Of a DNA stretch of 64,000 nucleotides, positions 22,703-32,468 are shown piece by piece; positions within the stretch are counted from its first letter, which is position 1, and each line of letters opens with the position of its first letter. This DNA comes from UMGS1889 sp900556055 (GTDB lineage Bacteria > Bacillota > Clostridia > Oscillospirales > Ruminococcaceae): positions 1 to 64,000 of the forward strand of contig CABQEV010000008.1 of the NCBI GenBank assembly GCA_902463265.1, given 5' to 3'. The notes below the pieces were generated by a model. It made no database searches. It worked only from the letters and a program-made list of their open reading frames with translations, and was not told where the DNA came from. The position numbers and the translations under genes were made by a program.

Positions 22703-23289
22703 TGACTTCCTCCTTTGCATTTCTGCGAATAATAATTATATGCGTCTATCGTGTGGACGGGTATAAGCGAACCCTTAGCCATTACATCGGAAACGGAGAA
22801 TTTCACCGCTTCGAGCATCGCCTTTGTGAGATCGGATGCGGCAAGCTTTCGCATTCTTGTGACATCCTTGTAGCTTCTGTCAGCGGAAGTAAGATCCGCC
22901 ATATAAACTATCTCCTCAAGAAGGGACATTCCGCCTCGTCCCACGGTATGATATCTCACTGCATTCAGAATATCCTCATCATGAAATCCCAGAACGAATT
23001 CCGAATAATATGCCCCTGCGACAGCATGCCAGAGTGCGGGGACCTTCTTCTCCTCCTCGCTGACATCTCTCAGGCTGAGCGAAACGTAATGCTTCTGCTC
23101 CTCGGGCGTTATCTCCTTGCAGATATCATGCAGAAGTCCCGCAGTATACGCTTTTTCGGGATCTCCGCCGTATCTTTCCGCAAGCCTTCTCGCCTCGTCT
23201 GCGACATTTCTGCTGTGGATATATCTTTTCTTTGATAATCTTATCTTCAGTATCTCAATGATCTTTTCGTTGTTATCCAAGCTATTCAC
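22699..23289 (-). CDS. yqeK: YqeK-type HD phosphohydrolase (Ap4A hydrolase)
   Basis: Symmetrical diadenosine tetraphosphate hydrolase of the HD superfamily. 196 residues with RYIHSRNVADEA, the metal-binding HD in GLLHDICKE, WHAVAGA and NAVRYHTVG. The start is ambiguous: GTG at 23289 overlaps the nadD stop, while an in-frame TTG nine bases later has AAGGTGA at better spacing. Gene order nadD-yqeK-rsfS is standard in Firmicutes. Confidence 0.93.
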   Translation of the reverse strand: MNSLDNNEKIIEILKIRLSKKRYIHSRNVADEARRLAERYGGDPEKAYTAGLLHDICKEITPEEQKHYVSLSLRDVSEEEKKVPALWHAVAGAYYSEFVLGFHDEDILNAVRYHTVGRGGMSLLEEIVYMADLTSADRSYKDVTRMRKLAASDLTKAMLEAVKFSVSDVMAKGSLIPVHTIDAYNYYSQKCKGGSQ

Positions 23290-23887
23290 CTTCGGTAATT
23301 TTCATTTCACGAATATATTGTACAACTTTTTCGGGCAAATAGCAAGAGATATCAAGCTTATTTTCAATTTTTTCACGAATTTCCGTGGAAGAAAGCGGGA
23401 ACGGAGTTATGTTTATCAGCCTGACCTTTCCGTATCGGGACAGTTCATCGGCACATTCGGAAAGCTCACCGAAATCCCCGTTTTCACGTGATGCTGCCGC
23501 TATTGAAGCTAGCTGCATTATCTCCTCAAAATTCTTCCATCTTTTCAGTGACAGCAGCATATCGCTCCCGACGATCAGATAAAGCTCATCATCGGGATAC
23601 ATTTCATGAAAATGCCTGAGCGTCAGCACTGTATAGCTTACGCCGCTGCTGTCAAGTTCATACCTGCTGACCGAGCAGTTTTTTATATCACCGAAAGCCA
23701 GCCTGCACATATTAAATCTGTCATCTCCCGAAAACATGGGCTTTACGCCCTGCTTGAACGGAGATATCCCCGTCGGGACGATCAATATCCTGTCGGGGCA
23801 AAGTGCTGCCGACATCTCCCTGACAAGATTTACATGACCGTTATGCACAGGATTGAAGCTTCCGCCGAATATCGCAGTTATTCCCAT
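23282..23887 (-). CDS. nadD: Nicotinate-nucleotide adenylyltransferase
   Basis: Converts nicotinate mononucleotide and ATP to deamido-NAD. 201 residues with FGGSFNPVHNGHVNL (nucleotidyl-transferase HxGH) and the C-terminal PLSSTEIREKI (ISSTxxR). It overlaps yqeK by 8 bp and ends one base from yhbY. Confidence 0.97.
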   Translation of the reverse strand: MGITAIFGGSFNPVHNGHVNLVREMSAALCPDRILIVPTGISPFKQGVKPMFSGDDRFNMCRLAFGDIKNCSVSRYELDSSGVSYTVLTLRHFHEMYPDDELYLIVGSDMLLSLKRWKNFEEIMQLASIAAASRENGDFGELSECADELSRYGKVRLINITPFPLSSTEIREKIENKLDISCYLPEKVVQYIREMKITEGE

Positions 23888-24174
23888 CAGAGCGTGATCT
23901 TAGGCTCTTTCGGATTGCGCCTGAACAGCACGAACTTGTTTCCGATGACCTGAACTACCTCTGCGCCTGTCTTTTCCGCAAGCTCGTTCGCAGCCTCTGC
24001 GGGAGACACCATAGAGTTGTCGAGAACCTTGCCCTTGACAAGCTCTCTCGCCCTGAGAGCGTCGTTGACCTGTGCCGCAAGAGTATCGGGGATCCCGCCC
24101 TTGCCGACCTGAATTATAGTATCCTCCGTAGATGCGATGCCCTTTAATTTTGCACGCTGTTTGCTTGTAAGCAT
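23887..24174 (-). CDS. yhbY: YhbY-family RNA-binding protein
   Basis: CRM-domain protein that associates with pre-50S particles. 95 residues, LTSKQRAKLKGIA at the start, the GKGG loop (QVGKGGIP) typical of CRM domains, and QVIGNKFVLFRRN. The start at 24174 follows AAAGGATAAAT. Its stop shares a base with the nadD start. Confidence 0.95.
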   Translation of the reverse strand: MLTSKQRAKLKGIASTEDTIIQVGKGGIPDTLAAQVNDALRARELVKGKVLDNSMVSPAEAANELAEKTGAEVVQVIGNKFVLFRRNPKEPKITL

Positions 24175-24175
24175 A

Positions 24176-24754
24176 TTATTTATCCTTTCTTTCCGCGAGA
24201 TATTCGGCAAGCATTCTGAGTGCCGCACCTCTGTGGCTCATTCCGTTCTTTTCCTCTGCTGATATCTCGGCGAACGACTTATCTCCGACCATGAATATCG
24301 GATCGTAGCCGAAGCCGTTGGTTCCGCGCTTTTCATGGCCGATGCGTCCCTCGCAGGTACCTCTGAATGTCTTTGATGTGCCGTCCCTGCCGATGAAGCA
24401 TATGCAGCACACAAAGCGTGCCGTTCTCTTTTCATCGGGAACGCCCTCCAGCTTGTCGAGTACCTTTTGGCAGCGGTGTCCCGGTTCTGCATATCTTGCG
24501 GAATATACACCGGGTTCGCCGTTCAGATAATCGACTTCAAGTCCGCTGTCATCAGCTATGCAGATATCTCCCGAAAGCTTATGGACAGCATCTGCTTTAA
24601 GAAATGCATTTTCCTCGAAGGTTGTGCCGTTTTCCTCGACCTCTATATCAATGCCTGCGTCAGACTGCGAAACCACCTCATAGCCCATAGGCGAAAGTAT
24701 CTCGCCGACCTCACGCACTTTGTTTTTGTTGTTCGTTGCAAGAATTATTCTCAT
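24176..24754 (-). CDS. rdgB: Non-canonical purine NTP pyrophosphatase
   Basis: Removes ITP, dITP and XTP from the nucleotide pool. 192 residues with ATNNKNKVREV at the N-terminus, DDSGLEVDYLNGEPGVYSARYA, and GFGYDPIF near the C-terminus. Its ATG overlaps the ftsY stop by 4 bp. Confidence 0.97.
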   Translation of the reverse strand: MRIILATNNKNKVREVGEILSPMGYEVVSQSDAGIDIEVEENGTTFEENAFLKADAVHKLSGDICIADDSGLEVDYLNGEPGVYSARYAEPGHRCQKVLDKLEGVPDEKRTARFVCCICFIGRDGTSKTFRGTCEGRIGHEKRGTNGFGYDPIFMVGDKSFAEISAEEKNGMSHRGAALRMLAEYLAERKDK

Positions 24755-26118
24755 TTATCCTCGTCCTTCTTCTTTTTTCCGAATGTGATCTCCTTGAAAA
24801 GAAATCCGAATTTTCCGTCCTTAATACTCTTTTTCTCAGGCTTATCGGATACTTCGCCGTCCTTTTCTTCCTCAGCGTCGGACTCGGCATTTTCTTCGTC
24901 CTCACTGCTTTCCTCCTCGGGGATATCATGCTCTGCAGCCTCAGTGTCTTCATATGAAGCTTCCTCGGCAATGTCCGCCGTATCATCGGAGATGTCCTCG
25001 GGTACGTCTTCATCTATCGGCGAATCCACGATCACTTCTTCGGAAATTTCAGCGTGCTCAGCTTCTTCTCCAGCCGTTTCAGTCTGTTCGGGGATATTAT
25101 CCTCGGGAATTTCCTTAATGATTTCTTCGGCCTCATTGGAATCTGCATCTGTTTCTGCATCTCCCTCGTTATCATCGTCCAGGCGATGATAGTTATAATC
25201 AAAATCTGTTTCCTCGTCGAAAAGTGCATCAACGAAATCCTTTGCGGAAAACTCCTGCAGATCGTCAAGCTTTTCTCCGACTCCCACAAGCTTAACGGGA
25301 ATACCCAGCTCCTTGTGGATAGAAATGATGATACCGCCCTTTGCGGTTCCGTCAAGCTTAGTAAGAACTATACCCGTAATGTCGGCGACCTCGCTGAAAA
25401 GCTTAGCCTGATTTACGGCATTCTGACCTGTCGTTGCATCAAGGACGAGCAGCGTTTCAAGCGAGCAGCCCTCAGCCTGCTGATTGATTATCCTGCTGAT
25501 CTTGCGAAGCTCCTCCATCAAGTTTTTCTTGTTGTGCAGACGGCCTGCCGTGTCGCAGATAAGCACATCGGTGCCTCTCGCCTTTGCGGCGGTAACAGCA
25601 TCAAACACAACAGATGCGGGATCCGATCCCTCGTCATGCTTTACAATGTCAACGCCCGCACGCTGAGTCCATACCTCAAGCTGTTCAACGGCAGCCGCAC
25701 GGAACGTATCCGCCGCCGCAACAAGCACGCTTTTTCCCTGAGCTTTGAGGTTTGCGGAAAGCTTTCCGATAGTCGTTGTCTTTCCCGCACCGTTTACGCC
25801 AATAACAAGTATAACGGACGGCTTTGTGGAAAGATCAAGCTTTTTATCCTCGCCGAGCATTCCGATAAGGATCTCCTTCAGCTCACTCTTTATCTCGGAA
25901 ACGTCCTTGATGCCCTTTTCCCTGACTCTTTTTCTCAGCTCATCGCAGACAGCCATGGACGTTTCTGCGCCGATGTCAGACATGATGAGCGTTTCTTCAA
26001 GCTCCTCAAAAAACTCCTCGTCTATCTTCGTGAATGAGTTGAGCAAACGCTCGATATTTCCCATCAGCGAATCCTTGGTTTTTTTCAGACCTTCTTTGAT
26101 TTTATCAAAAAAACCCAT
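24751..26118 (-). CDS. ftsY: Signal recognition particle receptor FtsY
   Basis: GTPase that docks SRP-ribosome complexes at the membrane. Order is unusual. The N domain starts at residue 1 (MGFFDKIKEGLKKTKDSL), the G domain runs to about 300 with GVNGAGKTTT (107-116), DTFRAAAVEQL (137-147), DTAGR (189-193) and TKLDGTAKGG. The acidic region that normally precedes the N domain is instead a C-terminal tail of about 150 residues (302-455), D/E-rich, ending in a basic KFGFLFKE..GKKKK patch. 455 residues in total. Overlaps rdgB and follows smc in the operon. Confidence 0.96.
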   Translation of the reverse strand: MGFFDKIKEGLKKTKDSLMGNIERLLNSFTKIDEEFFEELEETLIMSDIGAETSMAVCDELRKRVREKGIKDVSEIKSELKEILIGMLGEDKKLDLSTKPSVILVIGVNGAGKTTTIGKLSANLKAQGKSVLVAAADTFRAAAVEQLEVWTQRAGVDIVKHDEGSDPASVVFDAVTAAKARGTDVLICDTAGRLHNKKNLMEELRKISRIINQQAEGCSLETLLVLDATTGQNAVNQAKLFSEVADITGIVLTKLDGTAKGGIIISIHKELGIPVKLVGVGEKLDDLQEFSAKDFVDALFDEETDFDYNYHRLDDDNEGDAETDADSNEAEEIIKEIPEDNIPEQTETAGEEAEHAEISEEVIVDSPIDEDVPEDISDDTADIAEEASYEDTEAAEHDIPEEESSEDEENAESDAEEEKDGEVSDKPEKKSIKDGKFGFLFKEITFGKKKKDEDK

Positions 26119-26139
26119 ATAAAGTCATTCCTTTCTGAG

Positions 26140-29100
26140 TTATCCGACATTGCCGCTGTCGGTGTCAGCAGGCGGCTGCTCCATTCTGAGAAGCCTTGAA
26201 ATGCCCTTTTCCTGCATCGTAACTCCGTAAAGTATATCCGCTTCCTCCATAGTTCCGCGTCTGTGCGTCACGACGATGAACTGTGTCGTATCGGTAAAAT
26301 GCCTCAGATACTGCGCATATTTCGTTACATTGACATCATCGAGAGCAGCCTCGATCTCATCAAGTATACAGAACGGCGCAGGCTTTATCTTCAGTATTGA
26401 GAAATAGATCGCTATCGCAACAAAAGCCTGCTCGCCGCCTGACAGCAGCGACAGATTTTTTATTACCTTTCCCGGAGGTGCAACGTTTATCTCTATTCCC
26501 GATTCAAGAACATCCTCGGGATCAGTGAGCGTAAGCTCCGCACGTCCGCCGCCGAAAAGCTCGACAAATATCTTTTTGAAGTTGTCGTTGATGGCGGTAA
26601 AGCTTTCGGAAAACTGCTTTTTCATATTCTCCGTAAGCTCCTCGATGAGCCGTTCTATCTCCTTTTTGGATACCTCGACATCTTTCAGCTGTCCCGACAT
26701 GAATTCATATCTTTCGGATACTTCCTTGTATTCCTCGACAGCTGCAACATTGACATTTCCGAGTCCTCTTATCTTCTGCTTCAGCTCATTGAGATCTCTC
26801 TGCGCAATAAGCATATCCTCGACAGGCGACGCTATCCGTGCAGCCTCGGAACGTGAGATATTATACTGTTCAAGCATATCCGCAACTATCTTGTCAACAC
26901 TTCCGTTGACCGATCTGATGCGTTCCTCCAGCCTTGTTTTCTCAGTACCGTAGCTTTCCTTCGTGCTGTTCAGCTCGCTTGACCTGATGCGGTTCTCGTT
27001 TGACCTGCGCTCGAAATCGTCACGCTTCTGAGTATATTCACTTATCTGCGAATTGATACGTCCCGAATCATCGGAGGCCTCGGAAAGCCTGCGGTTTCTG
27101 TCTTCGATATCCTTCTGCTTTTCCTTTATTATGACCTCCTGCTCCTTGATCCTCAGGAGCAGACCTGCCGAATCTCCGCTCTTTTCCTCAGCTGTTTTTT
27201 TCAGCTCTTCAACAGCAGCCTCGGCATTTTCCCTGTCCTTTTCAAGCCCCATTTTTCTGAGCTGCATATCGGATATGATCCCCGATATCCTGTCACGCTC
27301 GCTGCCGAGCTTTTCCGATCTTTCACGTCCGACAGACGCTTCCGCTTCCGCCTTATCTATCTTATCCTTCAGCTCGTCAAGCTCTGCCGCACTGTCGGAA
27401 AGCTCCTTTTTCTTGGATTTCAGAGCTTCCTTCAGACTGTTCAGCTGTTCTTCGGCAAGCTTTGCGGATCTCTCATTCTGCTCCGACAATCCGTCTATAC
27501 GGCGTATCTCAGCTTCAAATTTCACCTTGTCGCTTTCGATAGTTCGGAGCGTTTCCTTTGCGGCTTCCAGATCTATCGCAAGCTTGTCCCTCTCGGCTTT
27601 GAGCTTCTCCGCGCGGGACGCAGCTTCCTTTTGCTTATCCGCAAGACCGTGCGCCTCATTTTTCAGCGTTTCGATCTCATTCTTTCGGGACAGCATTCCG
27701 TTTGACTTATTCGACGAACCTCCCGTAAATGAACCGCCTGCGTTGATGACCTGACCGTCAAGCGTTACTATCTTGAAGCGATAGCCGTATTTTTTGCCTA
27801 TGAGCGTAGCAAGATCCATATCCTCGGCTATAACTATCCTTCCGAGAAGTGATGTAAAAATACCCTTGTATTCTTCGTCATATACGGCAAGATCGGACGC
27901 TACCGCAATAAATCCATCGCAGTTTTCCAACCCTGTTTCACGCAGACCGTTTCCCCTTACCGATGTTATGGGGAGAAAAGTAGCACGTCCCGCCTTTGTT
28001 TCCTGCAAAAATCTGATGCACCGCTTCGCAGTTTCTTCATTATCCACAACAATATTCTGCATTGCGCCGCCGAGAGCAGTTTCGATAGCAAGGCTGTACT
28101 CAGGCTCCGTGCTGATAAGCTGCGAAACAGAACCCCTTATGCCGCCGATGCGTCCGCTCTGACCTGCCGTAAGCACCATCTTTACACTGTGCTGGAAGCC
28201 TGACATGCTGTTTTCGAGATCTTCGAGAAGTGATATTCTCTGCGACTTTTCACGCAGCGCAAAACCGATATTCTGGAGTTCCTTTTCTGCCGCAGAATAC
28301 TTTTCCGCCTTTCCCGCATACAGCCTGTCAAGTCCCGAAAGACGGTTGTTTTCCTCCGCCTTTTTTTCATCGAGCGTCCTCAGACCGTCCTCAATCTCGG
28401 CACGCTCGCCTGCCAGCCTTTCAGCCTCTATCCTGCGCTGTTCATCGCTGTCAACGCCTGCCTTTATTCTGCCGCTGATGTCTTCGAGAACGGCATCTCC
28501 CGCATCGAGAGAAACTTTAAGCTCGGACTGACGTATGTACATTCTGCTCAGCTCTTCGCCCGCAGCCGCAAACTCCTTGGAGAAGCTTTCCTGCTCACTC
28601 AGCAGATCACGGAACTCTCTGTCCGCATCATCTGCCTTCTTCCGGCATTCAGCCGCTTCTTCGTTTATCCTGTCTATCTCATCGAGCCTTTCCTGTATCT
28701 TACGCTCTGTTTCACGGCCCGATTCTTCGGAATTCTTTATGCGTTCCTTCAATTCTTCGATAGCCTGTTCGCAGTGCGTTATGTCATTATTGAAAACTGC
28801 TATATCCGAACGCAGCTGCTCATTTGCCGCATCTGCATTCTTCAGCTGATCTCTCAGCTGATCTATCTTAACGATCGCATCCTGCTTTCCGCGGAACAGC
28901 TCATTTGTCTCATTTTCCAGACGATTAAGTTCAGCGGATGTATTATCATATCCCGCATTATTTATGAGCAGCTTTTCATTCAGTTCATCAAGCTTTTCCT
29001 TATACTCATCGAGCTGCTTCATCCATACGGAAATTTCCAGCGTCTTTCTTTCATCGGAAAGCTTGATGAATTTCTGTGCCTTCTCGGACTGTATCCTCAG

Positions 29101-29712
29101 CGGCTCAACACGGCTCTCAAGCTCTGCAAGGATATCCCTGAGCCTTACGAGATTGTCCTCGGCTGCCGCAAGACGGCGCTCCGCTTCGGCACGGCGGTAT
29201 CTGAATTTCGATATGCCCGCTGCCTCCTCGAATATCTCACGTCTTTCGTTGGACTTTGCGGAAACTATCTCCGCAACACGTCCCTGACCGATTATCGAGT
29301 AGCCGTCTCTGCCAAGACCCGTGTCCATGAACATCTCAAGAATGTCCTTCAGACGCACCTGCCTGCCGTTTATCATGTATTCGCTTTCGCCGCTTCTGTA
29401 AAGCTTTCTCGTAACGGAAACTTCCTCCTCATCTATCGCAAGAAGTCCCCTGTCATTGACGATATTGAGCGTAACGGCAGCAAATCCGACGGGCTTTCTG
29501 AACTGAGTTCCCGCAAAGATAACATCCTCCATCTTAGCTCCTCTGAGAGTTTTCGAGGACTGTTCTCCGAGCACCCATCTTACAGCATCGCCGATGTTGC
29601 TCTTGCCGCTTCCGTTTGGTCCGACAACAGCCGTAACGCCCCGTCCGAATTCAAGCTTTATCTTGTCCGGAAAGGATTTGAAGCCCTGTAATTCAAGTGA
29701 TTTTAAATACAT
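26140..29712 (-). CDS. smc: Chromosome segregation ATPase SMC
   Basis: Forms the condensin-like complex with ScpA/ScpB. 1190 residues: Walker A GPNGSGKSNIGDAVRWVLGEQ-type block at about 32, coiled coil, hinge at about 510-640 (GFQHSVKMVL to INAGGSFTGG), second coiled coil, signature LSLLSGGEQAFVAIA and Walker B CILDEIEAALDD near the C-terminus. Full length. Its start overlaps the 3' end of the radical SAM gene by 20 bp. Confidence 0.98.
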   Translation of the reverse strand: MYLKSLELQGFKSFPDKIKLEFGRGVTAVVGPNGSGKSNIGDAVRWVLGEQSSKTLRGAKMEDVIFAGTQFRKPVGFAAVTLNIVNDRGLLAIDEEEVSVTRKLYRSGESEYMINGRQVRLKDILEMFMDTGLGRDGYSIIGQGRVAEIVSAKSNERREIFEEAAGISKFRYRRAEAERRLAAAEDNLVRLRDILAELESRVEPLRIQSEKAQKFIKLSDERKTLEISVWMKQLDEYKEKLDELNEKLLINNAGYDNTSAELNRLENETNELFRGKQDAIVKIDQLRDQLKNADAANEQLRSDIAVFNNDITHCEQAIEELKERIKNSEESGRETERKIQERLDEIDRINEEAAECRKKADDADREFRDLLSEQESFSKEFAAAGEELSRMYIRQSELKVSLDAGDAVLEDISGRIKAGVDSDEQRRIEAERLAGERAEIEDGLRTLDEKKAEENNRLSGLDRLYAGKAEKYSAAEKELQNIGFALREKSQRISLLEDLENSMSGFQHSVKMVLTAGQSGRIGGIRGSVSQLISTEPEYSLAIETALGGAMQNIVVDNEETAKRCIRFLQETKAGRATFLPITSVRGNGLRETGLENCDGFIAVASDLAVYDEEYKGIFTSLLGRIVIAEDMDLATLIGKKYGYRFKIVTLDGQVINAGGSFTGGSSNKSNGMLSRKNEIETLKNEAHGLADKQKEAASRAEKLKAERDKLAIDLEAAKETLRTIESDKVKFEAEIRRIDGLSEQNERSAKLAEEQLNSLKEALKSKKKELSDSAAELDELKDKIDKAEAEASVGRERSEKLGSERDRISGIISDMQLRKMGLEKDRENAEAAVEELKKTAEEKSGDSAGLLLRIKEQEVIIKEKQKDIEDRNRRLSEASDDSGRINSQISEYTQKRDDFERRSNENRIRSSELNSTKESYGTEKTRLEERIRSVNGSVDKIVADMLEQYNISRSEAARIASPVEDMLIAQRDLNELKQKIRGLGNVNVAAVEEYKEVSERYEFMSGQLKDVEVSKKEIERLIEELTENMKKQFSESFTAINDNFKKIFVELFGGGRAELTLTDPEDVLESGIEINVAPPGKVIKNLSLLSGGEQAFVAIAIYFSILKIKPAPFCILDEIEAALDDVNVTKYAQYLRHFTDTTQFIVVTHRRGTMEEADILYGVTMQEKGISRLLRMEQPPADTDSGNVG

Positions 29713-30736
29713 TCCGCACTTCCTTATTTATGGATAAAGTATCGGGGGCAAGCGAGTTGTCCTCCGAAATTTTAACGTTCATTCCGACCTTGGAAAAGTA
29801 TAGCCTGTTTGATTTTTTGTGACCGTATACCGCACCTATGAGCGATTTGTTCGCCGATACCTCCAGCGCTTCTCCGATACGGCATTCCGACTCATAGTAT
29901 TTCTCGATAATTTCACGGACTATTATTGAGCGAACTATCTCGGCAAATGCAGGGTGATAAAATCCCGCCACGGCACTGCCGCCCACGCTGTCCTCGGCAT
30001 GCAGACCCATTCGTATCACACGGATATCAACGCTCCTGAAAGCCCAGTATATCATCGCGCAGATGTTCACACATTCATCGAAAGAATAAAGCTTGTATTC
30101 ACCGCTTTCGTAAAGCTCCGCAAGCCTTGTTCCCCGCAGCACCGAAACGGGATATATCCTCACCGTGTCGGGGGATATTTTTATTATCTCGGTCATTGTC
30201 CTGTATTCGTCCTCACGTGTGCTGCCGTACAGACCGACCATCATCTGAAGTCCAAGCTCAAAGCCTTTGCTTCTTATCATTTCGGACGATCTGCGTACAT
30301 CATCTGCCGTATGTCCTCTCTCATTCATTTGCAGAACTCTGTCGGACATCGACTGCGCACCCAGTTCTATCGACGTAACGCCGTACCTGTCAAGCTCATC
30401 GAGTATCTCATCGCTTATGCAGTCGGGACGTGTGGAGATCCTTATTCCGCGGAAACCGTCGGCCCGTGCCTTTTCGGTAAACGGGAATGCCGCCTCAAGC
30501 AGCTGCCTGCGGTATCCCTCATCTATCGCCGTAAAGCTTCCGCCGAAAAAGGCAATTTCCGTTTCCTTTCGGCGCGAAATATCCGAAATGCGTTCAAACT
30601 GCGTCCCGATGATCTTCCTGACATCATCGGGAGAAGGCGGTCTTTCGGTGCTGCTTATCGTCCGCTGATTGCAGAATGAACAGGTATGCGGGCAGCCCAT
30701 ATGCGGCACAAATATCGAGATATTACTGTGTGTCAT
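29693..30736 (-). CDS. Radical SAM protein, Elp3-like
   Basis: Radical S-adenosylmethionine enzyme with cluster motif C15xxxC19xxC22 (MGCPHTCSFC), then AFFGGSFTAID, ISTRPDCISDEIL, VTSIELGAQSM and QMMVGLYGSTREDE, the pattern of the Elp3-like branch. 347 residues; no acetyltransferase domain. The substrate is unknown; possibly tRNA or another RNA. The start at 30736 lies inside rnc (14-bp overlap). The neighbours rnc and smc form a common clostridial set. Confidence 0.87.
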   Translation of the reverse strand: MTHSNISIFVPHMGCPHTCSFCNQRTISSTERPPSPDDVRKIIGTQFERISDISRRKETEIAFFGGSFTAIDEGYRRQLLEAAFPFTEKARADGFRGIRISTRPDCISDEILDELDRYGVTSIELGAQSMSDRVLQMNERGHTADDVRRSSEMIRSKGFELGLQMMVGLYGSTREDEYRTMTEIIKISPDTVRIYPVSVLRGTRLAELYESGEYKLYSFDECVNICAMIYWAFRSVDIRVIRMGLHAEDSVGGSAVAGFYHPAFAEIVRSIIVREIIEKYYESECRIGEALEVSANKSLIGAVYGHKKSNRLYFSKVGMNVKISEDNSLAPDTLSINKEVRNVFKIT

Positions 30737-31430
30737 AGCCCATAAGCTCCAGTGCTTCCTTTGCAGCCTGCTGTTCAGCCTGCTTCTTGCTGTGTCCCTT
30801 TCCCTCGCCGATGACATTACTGTTCAGGAATACCTGCACAACAAACGCCTTGTCATGATCGGGACCTGTCTGCTCTTTAAGCACATATTCGACCTTTTCT
30901 TCGGGATTTTTCTGAACTATTTCCTGAAGGATAGTCTTGTAATCATGCAGAGTGCTGCTTCTCTTGCTGTCGATATCCTTGGGCATAAATCCAAGCACAT
31001 ACTTCTTTGCAGCTTCGATGCCTCCGTCAAGATATACTGCCGCAATGACAGCCTCAAACGCATCGGAAACGATCGACGGACGCTCTCTTCCGCCTGAATT
31101 TTCCTCGCCTCTTCCGAGCATTATATACTTGCCCAGCTCGATCTTATGCGAAAATTCAAACAGCGCACTTTCGCACACGAGCGATGCCCTGATCTTAGTC
31201 AGCTCTCCCTCGGGCAGGTGCTTGAAATGGTCAAAAAGATAGCGTGAAACAACTATCGACAGCACACTGTCCCCCAGAAATTCAAGACGTTCGTTTGAAT
31301 GTCTCTGACGCTTGTTTTCATTCGCAAATGATGAATGTGACAGTGCTTCAAAAAGCAGCTCCTTGTTCTTGAACGTATAGCCGATCTTTTTTTCAAATTC
31401 TTCAAAATCGGGTCTTTTTTCAGACTGCAT
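30723..31430 (-). CDS. rnc: Ribonuclease III
   Basis: Double-strand-specific RNase that processes rRNA and mRNA. 235 residues: catalytic domain with NERLEFLGDSVL and DAFEAVIAAVYLDGG, C-terminal dsRNA-binding domain from about 160 (DYKTILQEIVQK, KGHSKKQAEQQAAKEAL). The start at 31430 follows GAAAGGATTG. Confidence 0.97.
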   Translation of the reverse strand: MQSEKRPDFEEFEKKIGYTFKNKELLFEALSHSSFANENKRQRHSNERLEFLGDSVLSIVVSRYLFDHFKHLPEGELTKIRASLVCESALFEFSHKIELGKYIMLGRGEENSGGRERPSIVSDAFEAVIAAVYLDGGIEAAKKYVLGFMPKDIDSKRSSTLHDYKTILQEIVQKNPEEKVEYVLKEQTGPDHDKAFVVQVFLNSNVIGEGKGHSKKQAEQQAAKEALELMGYDTQ

Positions 31431-31453
31431 ATTTCTCAATCCTTTCGGTCATG

Positions 31454-32464
31454 TCACTTGTTTTCGGCTTCTGCCTTGACCTTCTCGATAGACTGTGTTA
31501 CAGCCTCGATCACCTTGCCGTCAACACAGTTTTTAGCCTGACGGATCGCATTGTAGAATGCCTTTGCGTCAGAGCTTCCGTGTGCCTTGATAACAGGTCT
31601 TGAAATACCCATCAGAACAGCACCGCCGACCTCTTTATAATCGAATTTCTTCTTGAATTCCTTGATTTTCGGCAGTATGAGCAGAGCCGCAAGCTTGCCT
31701 CCCAGACCGCCCGAAAGCATATTTTTCAGCTCCTTCGCAAAGAACGAACCCATACCCTCATAGAGCTTCAGTGCGATATTTCCCGTGAAACCATCGGAAA
31801 CAGCTACCTGACATTCGCCGAACGGCAGCTCTCTCGCTTCAAGATTTCCGTAGAAATCAACAGGCGAATTTTTGAGCAGCTTGTAAGCCTCGATGTCCAT
31901 GTCACGGCCCTTTGTGTCCTCCGCACCGACATTCAGCAGTCCGACCTTGGGCGACTTTATGCCCATAACACGCTCCATGTAGCATGAGCCCATGATGCCG
32001 AACTGAAGCAGCATCTCAGGACGGCACTCAACGTTAGCGCCGCTGTCAACGAGCATAACGTGTCCCTTTGCAGTCGGGAGGATAGGCGCAAGAACAGCTC
32101 TCTTTATGCCCTTTATGCGCTTTGCGATAAATGTTGCGCCGACAACGAGTGCGCCCGTGCTTCCGGCGGATACAAAAGCATCGCCCTTTCCCTCGGCAAG
32201 TGCCTTCAGACCGACAGCCATCGAGCAGTCGGACTTGCCCTTGATTACCTCTGTAGGCTCCTCGTGAATATCAATGACAGACTCCGTATGAATTATCGAG
32301 ATCCTGTTCAGGCTGATGTTATTTTCCTCAGCCGTCTTTTTGATTATGCTCTCATTTCCCGTGAGTGTGATATCAACATCAAGCTTTTCAACTGCTTCCG
32401 CAGCACCCTTTATAACTTCGAGAGGAGCGTTGTCCCCGCCGAATGCATCAACGATTATGTTCAT
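31454..32464 (-). CDS. plsX: Phosphate acyltransferase PlsX
   Basis: Makes acyl-phosphate from acyl-ACP for phospholipid synthesis. 336 residues: MNIIVDAFGGDNAP at the N-terminus, SAGSTGALVVGA, LVDSGANVECRPE and VSDGFTGNIALK. GAAAGGAAGTAAT precedes the ATG at 32464. No acyl carrier protein gene lies between it and rnc, unlike the order in many Firmicutes. Confidence 0.96.
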   Translation of the reverse strand: MNIIVDAFGGDNAPLEVIKGAAEAVEKLDVDITLTGNESIIKKTAEENNISLNRISIIHTESVIDIHEEPTEVIKGKSDCSMAVGLKALAEGKGDAFVSAGSTGALVVGATFIAKRIKGIKRAVLAPILPTAKGHVMLVDSGANVECRPEMLLQFGIMGSCYMERVMGIKSPKVGLLNVGAEDTKGRDMDIEAYKLLKNSPVDFYGNLEARELPFGECQVAVSDGFTGNIALKLYEGMGSFFAKELKNMLSGGLGGKLAALLILPKIKEFKKKFDYKEVGGAVLMGISRPVIKAHGSSDAKAFYNAIRQAKNCVDGKVIEAVTQSIEKVKAEAENK

Positions 32465-32468
32465 ATTA

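Noticed and set aside
24467..25189. Ser-rich open frame of 240 codons on the plus strand
   Set aside because: Antisense shadow of the acidic FtsY tail and rdgB; no ribosome site and biased codons explained by the other strand.
26525..29691. Several long Ser-rich plus-strand frames
   Set aside because: All lie opposite the coiled-coil parts of smc and have no start signals.
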